DNA from: Dysidea avara
Lineage: Eukaryota > Porifera > Demospongiae > Dictyoceratida > Dysideidae
Reading direction: 5' to 3'
Assembly: GCF_963678975.1 (NCBI RefSeq)
Contig: NC_089279.1
Span: 24,972,004-25,036,003 of the forward strand
DNA: 64,000 nucleotides
The notes under the pieces: generated by a model
The model's database searches: none
What the model was told of the DNA's origin: nothing
Seen by the model: the letters and a program-made list of their open reading frames with translations, nothing else
Shown here: positions 1 to 13,086 of the stretch, in pieces
Position numbering within the stretch: position 1 is the stretch's first letter
How the letters are laid out: every line of letters begins with the position of its first letter
Made by a program: the position numbers and the translations under genes

Positions 1-1394
1 CGGCCATTGCCAGATTGCTTGAAGCCTCCGAAAGGTGCTTGGGCAGGAAGAACATTGTAGCAATTTACCCAGACCGTGCCAGCCCTGATCCCATGAGCTA
101 CTGTCATTGCTTTGTCGATACTTGTAGTAAAGACAGAGGCTGCTAAGCCATAGATGGTTTTGTTGGCACGTTTAATCAGCTCGTCAACATCCTTGAATTT
201 CATAATCTGCATGACCGGCCCAAATATTTCTTCTTGTGCAATTCTCATATCATCTTGGACATCACTGAAAACAGTGGGCTCAATGAAAAAGCCTTTATCA
301 CCAGAGCGCTTTCCGCCACACTGTAGGTTAGCTCCTTCCTTCTTCCCACTTTCAATAAGATCCATGATCTTGTCAAACTGCTCTTGATCAATTTGGGCAC
401 CTTGTTCATTCTGGTCATCAAATGGGTCACCAACTTTGCGCTTCTTGGCTCTCTCGACGCTTCTTCGTACAAACTCATCATAAATGCTCTCTTCCACAAA
501 TGTACGAGATCCTGCACAGCAGCACTGCCCCTGGTTGAAGAACAAAGCAAAGTGGCTCATCTCTACTGCTGTATCAAGGTCAGCGTCTGCAAAAATAATG
601 TTGGGGCTCTTTCCTCCAAGCTCAAGAGTGACCCTTTTCAAGTTGGTAGCTCCAGCAGCTTGTTGAATGAGGTGGCCGACCTCTGTAGAGCCGGTAAATG
701 CAACTTTGTCAACATCAGGGTGGGCAGATATAGCAGCACCAGCAGTGGGACCATACCCAGGAACAATATTGACTACACCAGGTGGAAATCCAGCCTCCTT
801 AATCAGTGAGCCAATGTAGAGAGCTGTAAGTGGTGTCTGCTCAGCAGGTTTCAGTACAACCACATTTCCAGCACACAGTGCTGGTCCCAACTTCCAAGCT
901 TGCATCAGGAGAGGAAAATTCCATGGAATAATTTGACCACAAACTCCAACTGGTTCCAGCCTGGTCATGCTCATGTAAGGCCCATCCACGGGAATTGTCT
1001 TTCCATGTATCTTATCAGCCCAGCCAGCATAGTACCTGTAGCAATTGACAGTACCCGCTAGATCTATGTTATACGAATCCTTGTACGGCTTTCCGTTATC
1101 CAATGTTTCAAGACTGGCTAGATACTCGCGGTCTCGCTCGATAAGATCAGCCAGCTTGTTCAACAGTCGCCCACGCTCTGAAGCATCCAACTTGCGCCAG
1201 GGACTATTCCAACGAAATGCTTCCTTAGCGGCTTTCACGGCCTTATCAACATCAGCTTTATCTCCTTCTTGTACTTCGCATACTTTCTCTCCTGTAGAAG
1301 GATTGATGTTTGTGAAGGTCTTTCCACTGACCGAATTGCACCATTCGTTGTTGATAAAGATCTGCGTATACTTGATCTCCGTAGTCGTACTCAT
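1..1394 (-). CDS. aldehyde dehydrogenase, ALDH1/2 type, left paralogue (3' end outside window)
   Basis: NAD(P)-dependent oxidation of aldehydes to acids; the family is a cytosolic or mitochondrial tetramer. The frame is open from the ATG at 1394 to the window edge, about 464 codons, with no indel against the complete paralogue at 31314-32786 (constant offset of 31,392 bases). Visible family signatures are PWNFPL (the oxyanion Asn), FTGSTEVG in the cofactor-binding region, LELGGKSP (general-base Glu) and [12 protein letters not shown] (nucleophile Cys). I count roughly 18 amino-acid differences from the other copy, so the two are about 95% identical. The start is chosen because MS-x-x-TEIKY is shared by both copies. 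An ATG at 1442 is in frame but meets a TGA after 11 codons. The last roughly 26 residues lie off the window. The copy looks functional, although its divergent neighbour is dead. Confidence 0.9.
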   Translation of the reverse strand, partial: MSTTTEIKYTQIFINNEWCNSVSGKTFTNINPSTGEKVCEVQEGDKADVDKAVKAAKEAFRWNSPWRKLDASERGRLLNKLADLIERDREYLASLETLDNGKPYKDSYNIDLAGTVNCYRYYAGWADKIHGKTIPVDGPYMSMTRLEPVGVCGQIIPWNFPLLMQAWKLGPALCAGNVVVLKPAEQTPLTALYIGSLIKEAGFPPGVVNIVPGYGPTAGAAISAHPDVDKVAFTGSTEVGHLIQQAAGATNLKRVTLELGGKSPNIIFADADLDTAVEMSHFALFFNQGQCCCAGSRTFVEESIYDEFVRRSVERAKKRKVGDPFDDQNEQGAQIDQEQFDKIMDLIESGKKEGANLQCGGKRSGDKGFFIEPTVFSDVQDDMRIAQEEIFGPVMQIMKFKDVDELIKRANKTIYGLAASVFTTSIDKAMTVAHGIRAGTVWVNCYNVLPAQAPFGGFKQSGNG

Positions 1395-1690
1395 CTCAGT
1401 TTTGCTTCAAGTTTCTGGGAGTGACTGCTCGGGACTGCTCATGATTATAGCGCGTGACCTCTTAATATATGTATAAATTCGCAAATATGGTCACTAGTCA
1501 GTCCGCAATATAAACAGGGCAACCAAGGGCGTGATCACTGTAATTCGCTTCTTTTTTCGTTAAAAATTTTTGTATGCAAAACTTATGAATGTAGGCGCAT
1601 GCGTTAAAGGTGGCAAGACTAAGGGTAATTCCCTTAAAAATGGCGGATTATATATAGAAGGCCTCAGATTTACGGGATTTAGTCAATCTC
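1395..1690. promoter_or_regulatory. relic of the bidirectional ALDH / SHARPIN-like promoter (left copy)
   Basis: The block around 1597-1678 is nearly identical to 32895-32978, between the two divergent genes of the right copy. It contains CGCATGCGTTAAAGGTGG and AAGACTAAGGGTAATTCCC. At 1640 the start ATG of the neighbouring gene is still present, but a short TATA insertion makes it read M-A-D-Y-I-stop, and similarity ends a few codons later. ALDH transcription leftwards could still use this promoter. On the minus strand an AT-rich TATA-like stretch lies near 1465-1475. Confidence 0.6.
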
Positions 1691-2450
1691 GGAGATCTGA
1701 TGCTTTCAGTTAAACAAGGGGGGAAAAGCAAATAATTAAAGAGATTTCTTATATTGCATCAGAGTCCGCCTATGCCCACACCGCTGCTAGCTGCTGAAAC
1801 CCTGAATCTTAGATAATATATAGCCAAGATAATCTTTAATATGGTAAATGTAGCTGAACCCAAACCCTACTGAACCCTAACTGGATTTACTCTTGGGTTT
1901 ATTAGCTAACTAAGCTGAACCCAAACCCTAATCCTAACTTTGGACTACTACAATCGCCGGTGAAAATTAGTTCCTTAGGTAGCTATAGTGTACGCGCCCT
2001 CTACTACTTATGTATATTGATGTCATGACATCTGATCTCCAATATTTAGTAAATCTCCTACGGTGGACGGCTCCGGGAAACTTCCTTGGCATTTCCATGT
2101 CACTTAATTCCAGCCTTTCATGTTATTTCCACGTTATTTTCAGCTTCCATAACAATTCCATGTTATTTCCACAACATTTCCAAACAATTTCTAAGCGGTT
2201 CCATGTCATTTCCAAGTTCCACGCCGCATTTAACTTTTGCACTATTTCCATACGATTTCCAAGTTCCATGCCACACTATACCAAGTTCTATGCCTCACCT
2301 CCACAATATTTCTATACAAATTTTAAGTTCCACACTACACTTCCATGCTATTTCCATGCCATTGGCATTACTTTTAGCTATTAGCTATTACTATTATTAT
2401 TAATCACAGAAACATGTAATCACATGAACTGGTGAAAAAAGTTTAGATCC
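1691..2450. repeat. gene-free stretch with degenerate TTCCATG-type repeats
   Basis: No gene is supported. At 1850-1945 there are two loose copies of a segment containing CTGAACCCAAACCCTA. From about 2090 to 2360 the strand is a degenerate array of short units built on TTCCATG and TTATTTCCA. That array keeps two frames open by composition alone (rich in F, S, H, C). Confidence 0.5.
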
Positions 2451-2453
2451 AAC

Positions 2454-3080
2454 TCAAGGTGCTACCCACACCCTGAGAGTTGAAGAACTTTGCATAGGGT
2501 GGTTGCTGTTCCTAGTAAAACAGTCTTTTGCAAAGGGTAGACGTTTAGTGTGCTGATATCCAAAATCTCCAAAAAAAAAAACTACCTGAAGTCTCTTCGT
2601 AATGGAGCCAAGTGCTTCAATTACTATTGAGACCATCATTGCCTTTTTTCTCGACAGTATTCCTAACTCAATCCTTAAATCTTGATACTTGGAAAGCTTT
2701 TCCTCCTCCTTAGCTGAAATGTGTTTGTCAGCAGCTGTAGGGACAGATATGTCAATGATTGTGATGATCGAGTGAAGCACCTTTGTTAATGACAATGATA
2801 CCTGGCCGCCTAGCTGATACATAAAAATGCTAAAGTCCCAGAGGATTTTAACAGAGTCATTCTCCACAATACTATCAGGTTTGTGCTTCCACCAATTGTG
2901 CTCTCACTGAATATCATACTTATATGCCAGTAATGCCACACAATAGCCAATTATACTTGGCTACATTATCACGTCATTCCTTATACTGCATGCCAGCCAA
3001 CTGACTACAACCTGAAATTAAGTGCTCTACAGTCTCTGTCTGGGAATTACACAACCGGCATTGGGGGTACAATTAGAGAA
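2454..3080 (-). pseudogene. non-LTR retroelement fragment, C-terminal region
   Basis: Read leftwards, the strand encodes a Cys-pair motif (CRLCN), then TVEHLISGC, then VKILWDFS, then IDISVP, EKLSKYQDLRIEL and VIEALGSITKRL. This order matches the C-terminal part of retroelement polyproteins common in cnidarian and sponge genomes (knowledge of the family, not a search). Only the 2454-2867 part is open. The upstream part (2868-3080) has several stops and shifts, and no reverse-transcriptase core is visible. It is a dead 5'-truncated copy. Confidence 0.65.
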
Positions 3081-3631
3081 AACATGCTGCAGTGCTCTAG
3101 ATCTGGTATGTAGTGCCTGGTCTTATGCAGCCAAAAGAAAGCCCTCAGTTTCAATGGACAAGTCCTCTTTGGTAGTGACCTCATCACTCATCATAATTGT
3201 TATCCTGTGATCTCACAAAATTATTATTATTATTGGTTAAAACTAATTACGCCCTAGAAGGTACAATATACATGCTGTACACATTACAAACATTCAATTA
3301 TGGCTTATGGAAACTTTACATTTTTTTTTAAAACTGTCCATTTAAATTACTGGTGTTTGCAGTGCATTCCATCCTCTGATCGTCTTCGGGAAAATGCTTG
3401 TCATAATGGTACTTGTGGATGGTATCATCAAGTGGAATAGGTGATGTTGTCTATAGTATATGTGGTGGTGAAGTGATAGCGTCATGTGGTCAGGTATAGA
3501 TAAGCCAATCATGCCATACATTATTTTGGTAAAAGATGTTAAGTCTTTGTTGCTTCCTTCTCTTTTCTAATGACAACCAATTAAACTGTTCCGGCATAAC
3601 AATGACATTACTATAGTCAAAAATGACCCAC
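3081..3631. other. gene-free stretch
   Basis: AT-rich DNA with short A and T runs. I see no gene, exon pair or structured repeat. It lies between the retroelement fragment and a hAT MITE. Confidence 0.4.
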
Positions 3632-3639
3632 CTTGCAGC

Positions 3640-4007
3640 TAGGGATGCCACGACATATGTCACATGTTATAGAGGTTTATGCCACGACATGTCATATGTC
3701 ACGACATAATTAAAGTTTCACAACCAAAGCTGTTACTTATGAAACTGTATAGCTATTTTGATTCCAACATGCAAAATAACAACTTAAACACCAGCAATAT
3801 TAACTATATATATGACATCAACAACCAACATTGCTCATACTTGTCAATTTTTCTCATATTTATTGCATCAAATTTGATCAAAATCAATGGAAAAGTGTGC
3901 ATTATTAGGAGATATTTATGTCACAACATAAAGAAGCCTATGTCATATCATATCATGGAGCTTTATGTCATGACATGTCATATGTCACGACTATCGTGGC
4001 ATCCCTA
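3640..4007. mobile_element. hAT-type MITE, 368 bp
   Basis: Both ends carry the same 14-bp terminal inverted repeat TAGGGATGCCACGA. The element is flanked on both sides by the exact 8-bp duplication CTTGCAGC (3632-3639 and 4008-4015), the target size typical of hAT transposons. The sub-terminal parts are rich in short palindromic ACATATGT and GACATGTCA units. It has no coding capacity, so it is a non-autonomous element. Confidence 0.85.
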
Positions 4008-4015
4008 CTTGCAGC

Positions 4016-5996
4016 ACGCCTCAAGCTAGCTACTTGAATTCAGATTGTACAGGATATAGACTACTCTAATAGCAGTTAATGTTGTATACCTAAAGCCAGG
4101 TGTTGGCACTCATGGATGAGTGACTTGATTGTTAGAGCTGGACATTGCAATAACTAAAAGTCAGCTATTCTAACATAGATTAGTCACTACATTAATGTTA
4201 TTTTAAAACTATTTTACATCTCTAAAGTTTCAGAAGTTGATGCGTAGTGCTGAATGTTACTTCAAGCAGTGTATACCTCCCTAGACCTCAGCACCATGCA
4301 CAATCAGAGCTGGACCAGATACAAAATAGTTTGCCCTGCTATGTTAGTAACATTATTGCAGAAGTTAGCTTGGCATGAGTTGTTCTTCATCATAACTGCA
4401 TGAGGGTGTTATGTTAGTGAATGCTTGGAACACTCTTATTGGCTTCTTGTCACAGGGATTATATAATATGTCCACTTGGTTGACTGGAAACAAAGCTCCT
4501 TCCAGTGTGGCGCTAGAGATGACATGTGAAATTACTAGAGGCAGCACTTCATTGAATTCATCAGCTTCTTTACCGCTCTTTCCTCCAAACAACACTAAAC
4601 AATACCATAGCTCCAAATGTCTGAAAATTTGCATTGTCAACTAACCAAAGATGTTTCTGGCACTTGTATGTGGTACACAAAATTCATCTTTCTCTGTTGC
4701 CTAGCCAATACCATATCAGTTACAGACACAATATAGTGCTCTTTTTAACTGATTAAGTGGTTAATGTATAATTATGTATATGTAGTTAATAAATTCTACC
4801 ATATCATTGTATAAAGTGGGGATCCCTGTGAAGCATGCACAAGTCAATTTAAACTTCACGTGCCTGTACGTGTAATCTAATCTGCAATTATCAGTCAAAC
4901 TCTACAGTAGATTTTTAGCTAATGCAAATGTGGTAGAAGGGTTTATATGTACATTATAATAGTGCATAAACGAAATGTTAGATAAGGCTGGTATAAACAC
5001 AGGTTTGTTTTCTGAAAAGTACAGGATTGATATACTCTAATAGAACAGTCAGATACTCTAATAGAACAGTCATTGAATAAACAGTTGATTTCTGTTTAAA
5101 AACACTCCCACATACCACTACTTATTTTTCTCAGATGGAGGCAATTACATTTTTAGTGGTAACCCTGACTTCAGCTGTTGACTTGTAAATTGCAGCTTCC
5201 ACGGGCCCTGTTAGAATTGTTGTTTGAATGAAAAACAGCAAAGAATTTATTGTTCTAAGGATAAAAAGTTATTGTTTAGTGTACTTATATACTTGTTGAA
5301 GCACTGCTCATTACAAGACCAAATGGGGTAAGTAGAATTCTAGAAAAAAAGGAACAGGATGGGAACAAAAAGCAGAAAAGGGAATGTTTCTTTGCAGCAC
5401 TGTTGGATCCTTCCACTAAAATGATTGAAATACTCTAATAGAGCAGTCAACCTAACAAAAATATTCTAATAAGAGCATTGAAGAATGATTGTTAATAAAT
5501 ATCCCACCAGGGACCAGCCTTGAAAGCCTAATGATTTAATGGACTAAAGATTAGATATTTAGCTCAAAGCTAGCTAATCCCTTCAAACGAAAACATTTTA
5601 AAAGATCAAATGTTAAGCTTTCTAACTATAAATTGACAGTATCTATTATAGGCTTTAGAATGTAACTTCTGGACAAGTCACATGATGGGACATGCAGCAG
5701 TATGCTTGCAGCAGCTCAATGACTGTTCTCCTCATTGGATCTTCAGCTTGACAAAGAATACTGCAGTTAACCCATCACATAATTTTTATGCACTGTCAGT
5801 TATAATTTGGAATACTTTATAAACCTCTTCATGTTAAACAGTTGAATTTATTACAGGTTCAAGAGACTAGCTAGCTTTCAGTGTTGACAAGTCAGCTAGC
5901 CTGTATACCTATTCTTTGTCAGTCCATATACAGGCAAATTCCTGGTGGGGTACTGAAAAAGCATTCTTGACTATACTCCATATTAGAGTATCATTT
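4016..5996. other. gene-free stretch with dispersed repeats
   Basis: No gene is supported. Copies of a 19-bp motif (TACTCTAATAGAGCAGTCA and variants) lie at 5033-5051, 5054-5072 and 5431-5449. The segment around 5383-5960 is related to 52430-52870: both have GTTGGAT, AAAATGATTGAAA, the 19-bp motif and ATCCCACCAGG in the same order. It is therefore an interspersed repeat family. Confidence 0.5.
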
Positions 5997-6000
5997 TTAA

Positions 6001-6657
6001 GGGTGCTCTGTACAGTTTACTTATATGGTTTCCCATGAAATTTAATTTGTTCTATAACTTACAAATGGTTTTAGCAAATGTTCTGTACTTTTTTACTGGA
6101 TATAAGTTTTTTACTGGATATAAGCTAACACTAGTACACAGTTTAGTCCAAACCCAACTGCTAAATTTGCTTAGAACATGAGTTACAGTTTTTCCCTTTA
6201 TACTAGAACTAGTCCAACAGTTTACGCACAAGAGTCTTGATACTTTTATGATACACCATGCTAAACAGCACAAACCACTGTGCATTTTTATTTTAGCTTC
6301 TCAATCATCACATATTTATCTTTTGGGTTGACACTTCCAGAAATCCTTTTCTTTACTTCCATGGTATTCATCATCTGAACTTGCTATTTCAAAATGGCAA
6401 ACGCTCTTCTTTAGCAAAATTACTAAAGTAGTTGTGTGAAAATTTCATGTCTGTTGGATTAAAAATGACAGAGTAGTTCTAATTTAAGTGAAGGGTATAG
6501 AATAGCAAGATGCGTGTGCTTGTTACTATGGGATACCTAATTTACAGGTACTAAAATGCATCAACATGTCACAGACTAATTATGTGACTATAACATTTCT
6601 TTTAGTGCAAAACAAACTATGTCTTGAGAAGCCTTGTACAAACTGTACAGAGCACCC
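6001..6657. mobile_element. non-autonomous element with TTAA target (piggyBac-like), 657 bp
   Basis: The ends are perfect inverted repeats of about 18 bp, beginning GGGTGCTCTGTACAG. Each is flanked directly by TTAA (5997-6000 and 6658-6661). TTAA duplication with G/C-run termini is the mark of piggyBac-superfamily transposition. There is no transposase inside; short open frames (for example 6052-6285 minus) have no recognisable domain. Confidence 0.75.
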
Positions 6658-6917
6658 TTAATGTGCTGTGACTGCTCTATTAGGGTGTTCCGGTTGTTTT
6701 ACCGCTATAGGATGCAGCAAAGAAGCACTGTGCTGTAAAATCTAACCTGTATATTGACAGGCATTTTCCATTGGTCATTCCATTTCAGTTCCCTGTTTCC
6801 TACTTATATAGCTAGGGCATTAGAGCAAAAGTGAAAAGTACTAGGAGGGTATAGAATGTACTGGACACTGTCAAAGGAGCATCAGCCTCCTTCAAGAAAA
6901 ATTCACATTTTGGGATA

Positions 6918-7070
6918 TACTGTAATTTGCTTTTTGTTGTAAAATAATTTTTGCGTGCAAAACTTGTACGACTAAATTTTTTACACAAGATCAAACTACT
7001 CTAAAAGAGCAGTCATTCACGTAAATCACACAAAAATACTCTTATCACGAATATAAAGCAAATTATGGTA
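6918..7070. mobile_element. MITE with TA ends, family A
   Basis: The left end is TACTGTAATTTGCTTT and the right end is AAAGCAAATTATGGTA, which form inverted repeats. A second copy is at 58206-58401. Both copies contain the 19-bp TACTCTAATAGAGCAGTCA motif in the middle (here a variant with one change, near 6998-7016). This is a small non-autonomous element. Confidence 0.65.
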
Positions 7071-7616
7071 TGCAAGATATCAGCAAAGTCCTCTCAGCAT
7101 AGAAATTAAGATTTCAGTAGTAGCTAGGTATACATTGCAATGACCATTAAATTGCAGATCAGACTGCAAGTATGGACTATATATTTGATACAGAATAGGC
7201 CATCATTATTATATTACTTGTATCCCATCGCCTAGTGCAGCAAAAACTGATGCGGGAAGGAGGTGATTATTATTTATAGTTGACTACTCTGTCTGAGTAC
7301 ATGACTGCTCATACTTTTATGCTTATTACACTTATGTCAGTGTGTGCAAAAAAATAACCAAATCTTTAAAGTGATACTATTGGAAAAAGTAGGGATATAC
7401 ACAACATACGCACACACACACACACACACACTGCAAATTTGATAACTTGTTCTCCACATCTTTTTCAAACTTCCTACCTCAAGTTTCATTATTGCGGCTA
7501 TTATTCATCTCATGCACATGAATTTTGATGCTGAGAGGGCTACAAATTGCTATATTTTACAACAAAAGCAACATCACTTGCAGCTCAACAAAGAAACTAA
7601 TAGCATGCACCAGATT
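7071..7616. repeat. gene-free; (CA)n tract and old repeat fragment
   Basis: A short (CA)n tract is at 7409-7431. The segment 7480-7570 resembles part of a dispersed repeat seen at 39690-40080 and, inverted, at 63330-63650 (shared text around CATTATTGC and TTTTGATGCT). No gene is seen. Confidence 0.4.
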
Positions 7617-9340
7617 AATATTCTACACATATAAAATTGGTTTATGGTGTATGATGACTGCTTTGGTTCAAGCAGGCTTTTTCAATACTTGATGTGGCTG
7701 TGGCTGGCAAGATAATTGTTGGACACTTAAGCAATGCAGACAGATCAGGCCCAATTCAGTTTTTCTTATAGGTTACAGACAAGTTGACTTTATGCTGTAT
7801 GCCGTGACTGTGTCATGTAGTTCTGCAGTCACACGTACTGAGGACCGTACACAAGTAATGTGCATAAATTATCTTATTCATCTTTTAAATTAGTCTAGCA
7901 GAGGCTACTAACAGATGTGATCTTATGATGTCATTAAAGCTATGGACATTGAGAAAATAGACAAAGATAAATGTATTTTTATGTGGCAATTAATTAGTAT
8001 GGGGAATCAGTAGAGGAGGCTCCAACTGAAGACAAGGATGAGTTTAAGTATGTACACTCAATTTATGTATATAATATATCTAAATCCATTTACCACAGTC
8101 AACAATTTTTTTTTTTCCTTGAGTAATAGAGAACCAACATTTGTTTGTTTGTTTGTTAAGCATGCATGTGCATTACAATAACTCAACAGTCATATAGAAG
8201 TGAGATCAGACTTCAGATATACATGCATAGTTGCATACCTCTGCAAAGCACACTCTTTTTGGGAAAAGGGCATGCTCTCACAGAAAATTTTAAACTTACA
8301 AAGACTGAGTGTCATATCATAAAATCAGTACTCTCCCCCACCCACCTCATGGCATCAACAAGTGTTTTATCTGGTGCTAGTAAGTGAAGATCACTGGGTG
8401 GGCATTTAATAGAGGATGTCCTGCTAATCCTATACACATTAAAGCATTGTTACACTTGGTGAATGTTTAGTGTCTGGTGTGTATGTGCTGTTCATCACTT
8501 TTACTTCAGGTTGAAGGGAGCAATGGAGCATCATTGTGTGTCCCTACTGTCATCAACATCTACATCAAGGCTATGGAAGAAGATACAATAGAAAAACTGA
8601 AAAAGCTGGTCAGTAATATTACATATTAATATGACTAGCTACACATAAGATTGAACTAATTCACTACCTTGTTCCTGGAGAATGGTAGCAGTAGTAAACA
8701 ATCTGGCTGGTCTGGTTTTAGCTGGATCACTTTCAGCTACTTGAAATCTGCAAAAAATCAATATACTGTACAGCGCAAAAATTTGACAGGAGAAAATTTT
8801 GACGAATTTGACAAAATGCTTGTCATTCTTCAAAATTTTCCTGATCAAAGTTCACGTAACTAGTTAATTAGAATATTTCTGGTGCAGGACACTTGTCAAT
8901 ATTTTCCTCATCAATATTCAAGAGATAGAGAATTCATCAAAATTTCTTCCTGTCAAATTACGCTGTATGCTGCTCTAATAAACTAGTCGGTGTGGTACTC
9001 TAATAGTTTAGTAGTTTCCGTCAGAATGTCTACCAAATTTAATCTCAAAGGGCTAAATTTTCAAAAAATTGATAACCCTCCCCTAGGTTAGTATGCTTCA
9101 CATGCCCTTGTGCTTTGCACATGCAATGGAACTATCTGTCTCTTCAGCTACAACACAGATTATAATGGCCTGATCACTTTCTTTAGCTTGCTACAGCTCT
9201 TTGTAATGTACATACAGGACAATGCAGCTTCCTATATGGCCATTATTTAAAAGCATGAAATTTCATAGATCATCCTAGTCACTGTGTATACGTACATACA
9301 TCCAGTGCTCACCTCACAATGTATTTTCATCATTAGCCTA
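7617..9340 (+). pseudogene. dead partial copy of the SHARPIN-like gene (exons 5-6 region)
   Basis: The segment is collinear with 45419-47290, introns included. The exon 5 counterpart (about 7907-8049) has lost the start of the exon with its acceptor, and carries deletions inside (IEKIDKDK region). The exon 6 counterpart (about 8516-8609) keeps the acceptor TTCAG and donor GTCAGT but is frameshifted. Similarity ends just before the place where exon 7 should start, so the UBL second half and the zinc finger are missing. A MITE sits in its intron at 8764-8967, absent from the functional copy. Together with the left ALDH copy this marks an old duplication of the whole gene pair. Confidence 0.8.
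8764..8967. mobile_element. MITE inserted in the pseudogene intron
   Basis: Inverted ends are TACAGCGCAAAAATTTGACA (left, from 8769) and its near-complement ending TTACGCTGTA (right). The paralogous site at 46926-46945 runs straight from GATCGATA into CTCTAATAAACTAG, so it is an empty site without the element. The insertion is at TA, consistent with a Tc1/mariner-like non-autonomous element. Confidence 0.75.
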
Positions 9341-10032
9341 CAGGCTTTAAAACGAGGTTGATCCATCTTAATGTCCTGTATACAAGTGACCACACATCAC
9401 ACATGTATGTTACTCAATAATACTGCACTTACTTTTGATTTCCATCTTAGTCCAGCTACTAATAACGTCATGACACTCCTTGTTTAGTTGCTCCATTTGA
9501 TACTTGAACTCCTACAAGTGTGAGTGTGTAGGCTGTAATTGTGTAATACTCCATACAAACACCTGTACTGTTCTTATACACTGTACATACCCTGGTCACC
9601 TTTGGGCCAACATTTCCTGACCTTATTAAGCAGGTCCAGGTCACTTTGTATAGAAAAGACACAATTAAGGATAATACAATGGCTCAGAGCTTATGATAAG
9701 AAATTTCTGTTGGCTAGCCACAATGTCCTGACAAACCAGAATTGGTCGGACAATTGCCTAAACTGACTGGACATGTGGAAGATTATTAGTATAGGCTTAT
9801 TTGTGTCCACTATAGCATAGCAGAAGGACCTTTTATTTTATATATGATATTTTACATGCCTGATGCAGCTGTTATGTGTTTACAGTACACCAGAGGGTTG
9901 GCAATGGTACATTAGTGGTCACTCCCTGGGGTTGTAAGAATGTGTACTATCTCCTAGCAACCCATTGACTGTTATTACTAATAGAATCAACAGACATGCC
10001 AGCTCAGCCTTTAGGCTCCCTCCTTATGCTTT
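9341..10032. other. gene-free stretch
   Basis: No exon, gene or clear repeat could be supported here. Short open frames on both strands have no domain features. Confidence 0.4.
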
Positions 10033-10292
10033 GATGGGACACTGTGATGGGACACTGTGATGGGACACTGTGATGGGACACTGTGATGGGACACTGTGAT
10101 GGGACACTGTGATGGGACACTGTGATGGGACACTGTGATGGGACACTGTGATGGGACACTGTGATGGGACACTGTGATGGGACACTGTGATGGGACACTG
10201 TGATGGGACACTGTGATGGGACACTGTGATGGGACACTGTGATGGGACACTGTGATGGGACACTGTGATGGGACACTGTGATGGGACACTGT
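10033..10292. repeat. minisatellite, 20 perfect copies of a 13-bp unit
   Basis: The unit GATGGGACACTGT is repeated exactly 20 times (260 bp) without a visible mismatch. Because 13 is not a multiple of 3, all three minus-strand frames read the same cycling peptide (HHSVPSQCPITVS), which explains three overlapping open frames here. No spacer structure is present, so it is not a CRISPR array. Perfect identity suggests recent expansion. Confidence 0.95.
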
Positions 10293-10364
10293 GTCTGGAC
10301 AAATTTCATTATAGTCAGACATCTATGCAATTTGACTGGATATTGTCTGGTATCAGCACGTTAT

Positions 10365-10576
10365 CATGCTGTTGATTGCACGAATCTTTAAAAATTGCAT
10401 GACGCATGTGTGAGTGCGTACACCAGATTTAAAAACATTTTGTTTCACAGAACAGGTTGCTGATGTCGGGGACTAAGATTCCCAACGTAAGCAACTTGTT
10501 CTGTGAAACAAAACATTTAATTCTTGTGCGCACATGCGTCATGCAATTTTTAAAGATACGTGCAATCAGCAGTATG
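10365..10576. repeat. foldback element with about 90-bp arms
   Basis: The left arm (10365-10461) and right arm (10490-10576) are inverted copies with small differences. Shared blocks include TTTAAAAATTGCATGACGCA and TTTTGTTTCACAGAACA with their complements. A 28-bp spacer lies between. No coding capacity. Probably a foldback or MITE-type element; its class cannot be set because no clear target duplication is visible. Confidence 0.8.
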
Positions 10577-12814
<2,238 letters not shown>

Positions 12815-13086
12815 AACTTGGGATAGAGGAAGATTGGTTCGAGATTGCTCGAAATACATCCAAGAAACATTGTAAACACCTTGAATTGGTCAACGAAAAG
12901 CTAACAGCAAAGGTGGTCAGCAGAGAAAGCTTGCATAATGATGATATAAAAGTTCGGTATTATAGCTACAGGTTTCCCATCATATGAAGTACTAGAAATT
13001 GTATTTGAGTTTGTAACTGCTGGATTACCTGATTCTTTTGCAACAAGCTCTTGTAGTGTTTTTGACCAATTTCTTATGGTTCTAAT

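Noticed and set aside
1850-1945. Telomere-like AACCCTAA words
   Set aside because: Only a few irregular copies inside a longer degenerate duplication; not a telomere tract.
10033-10292. Regular array as a CRISPR
   Set aside because: The units are contiguous with no spacers, and the setting is eukaryotic.
10004-10330. Three overlapping minus-strand frames of about 100 codons
   Set aside because: They only read the 13-bp minisatellite in all phases; no gene.
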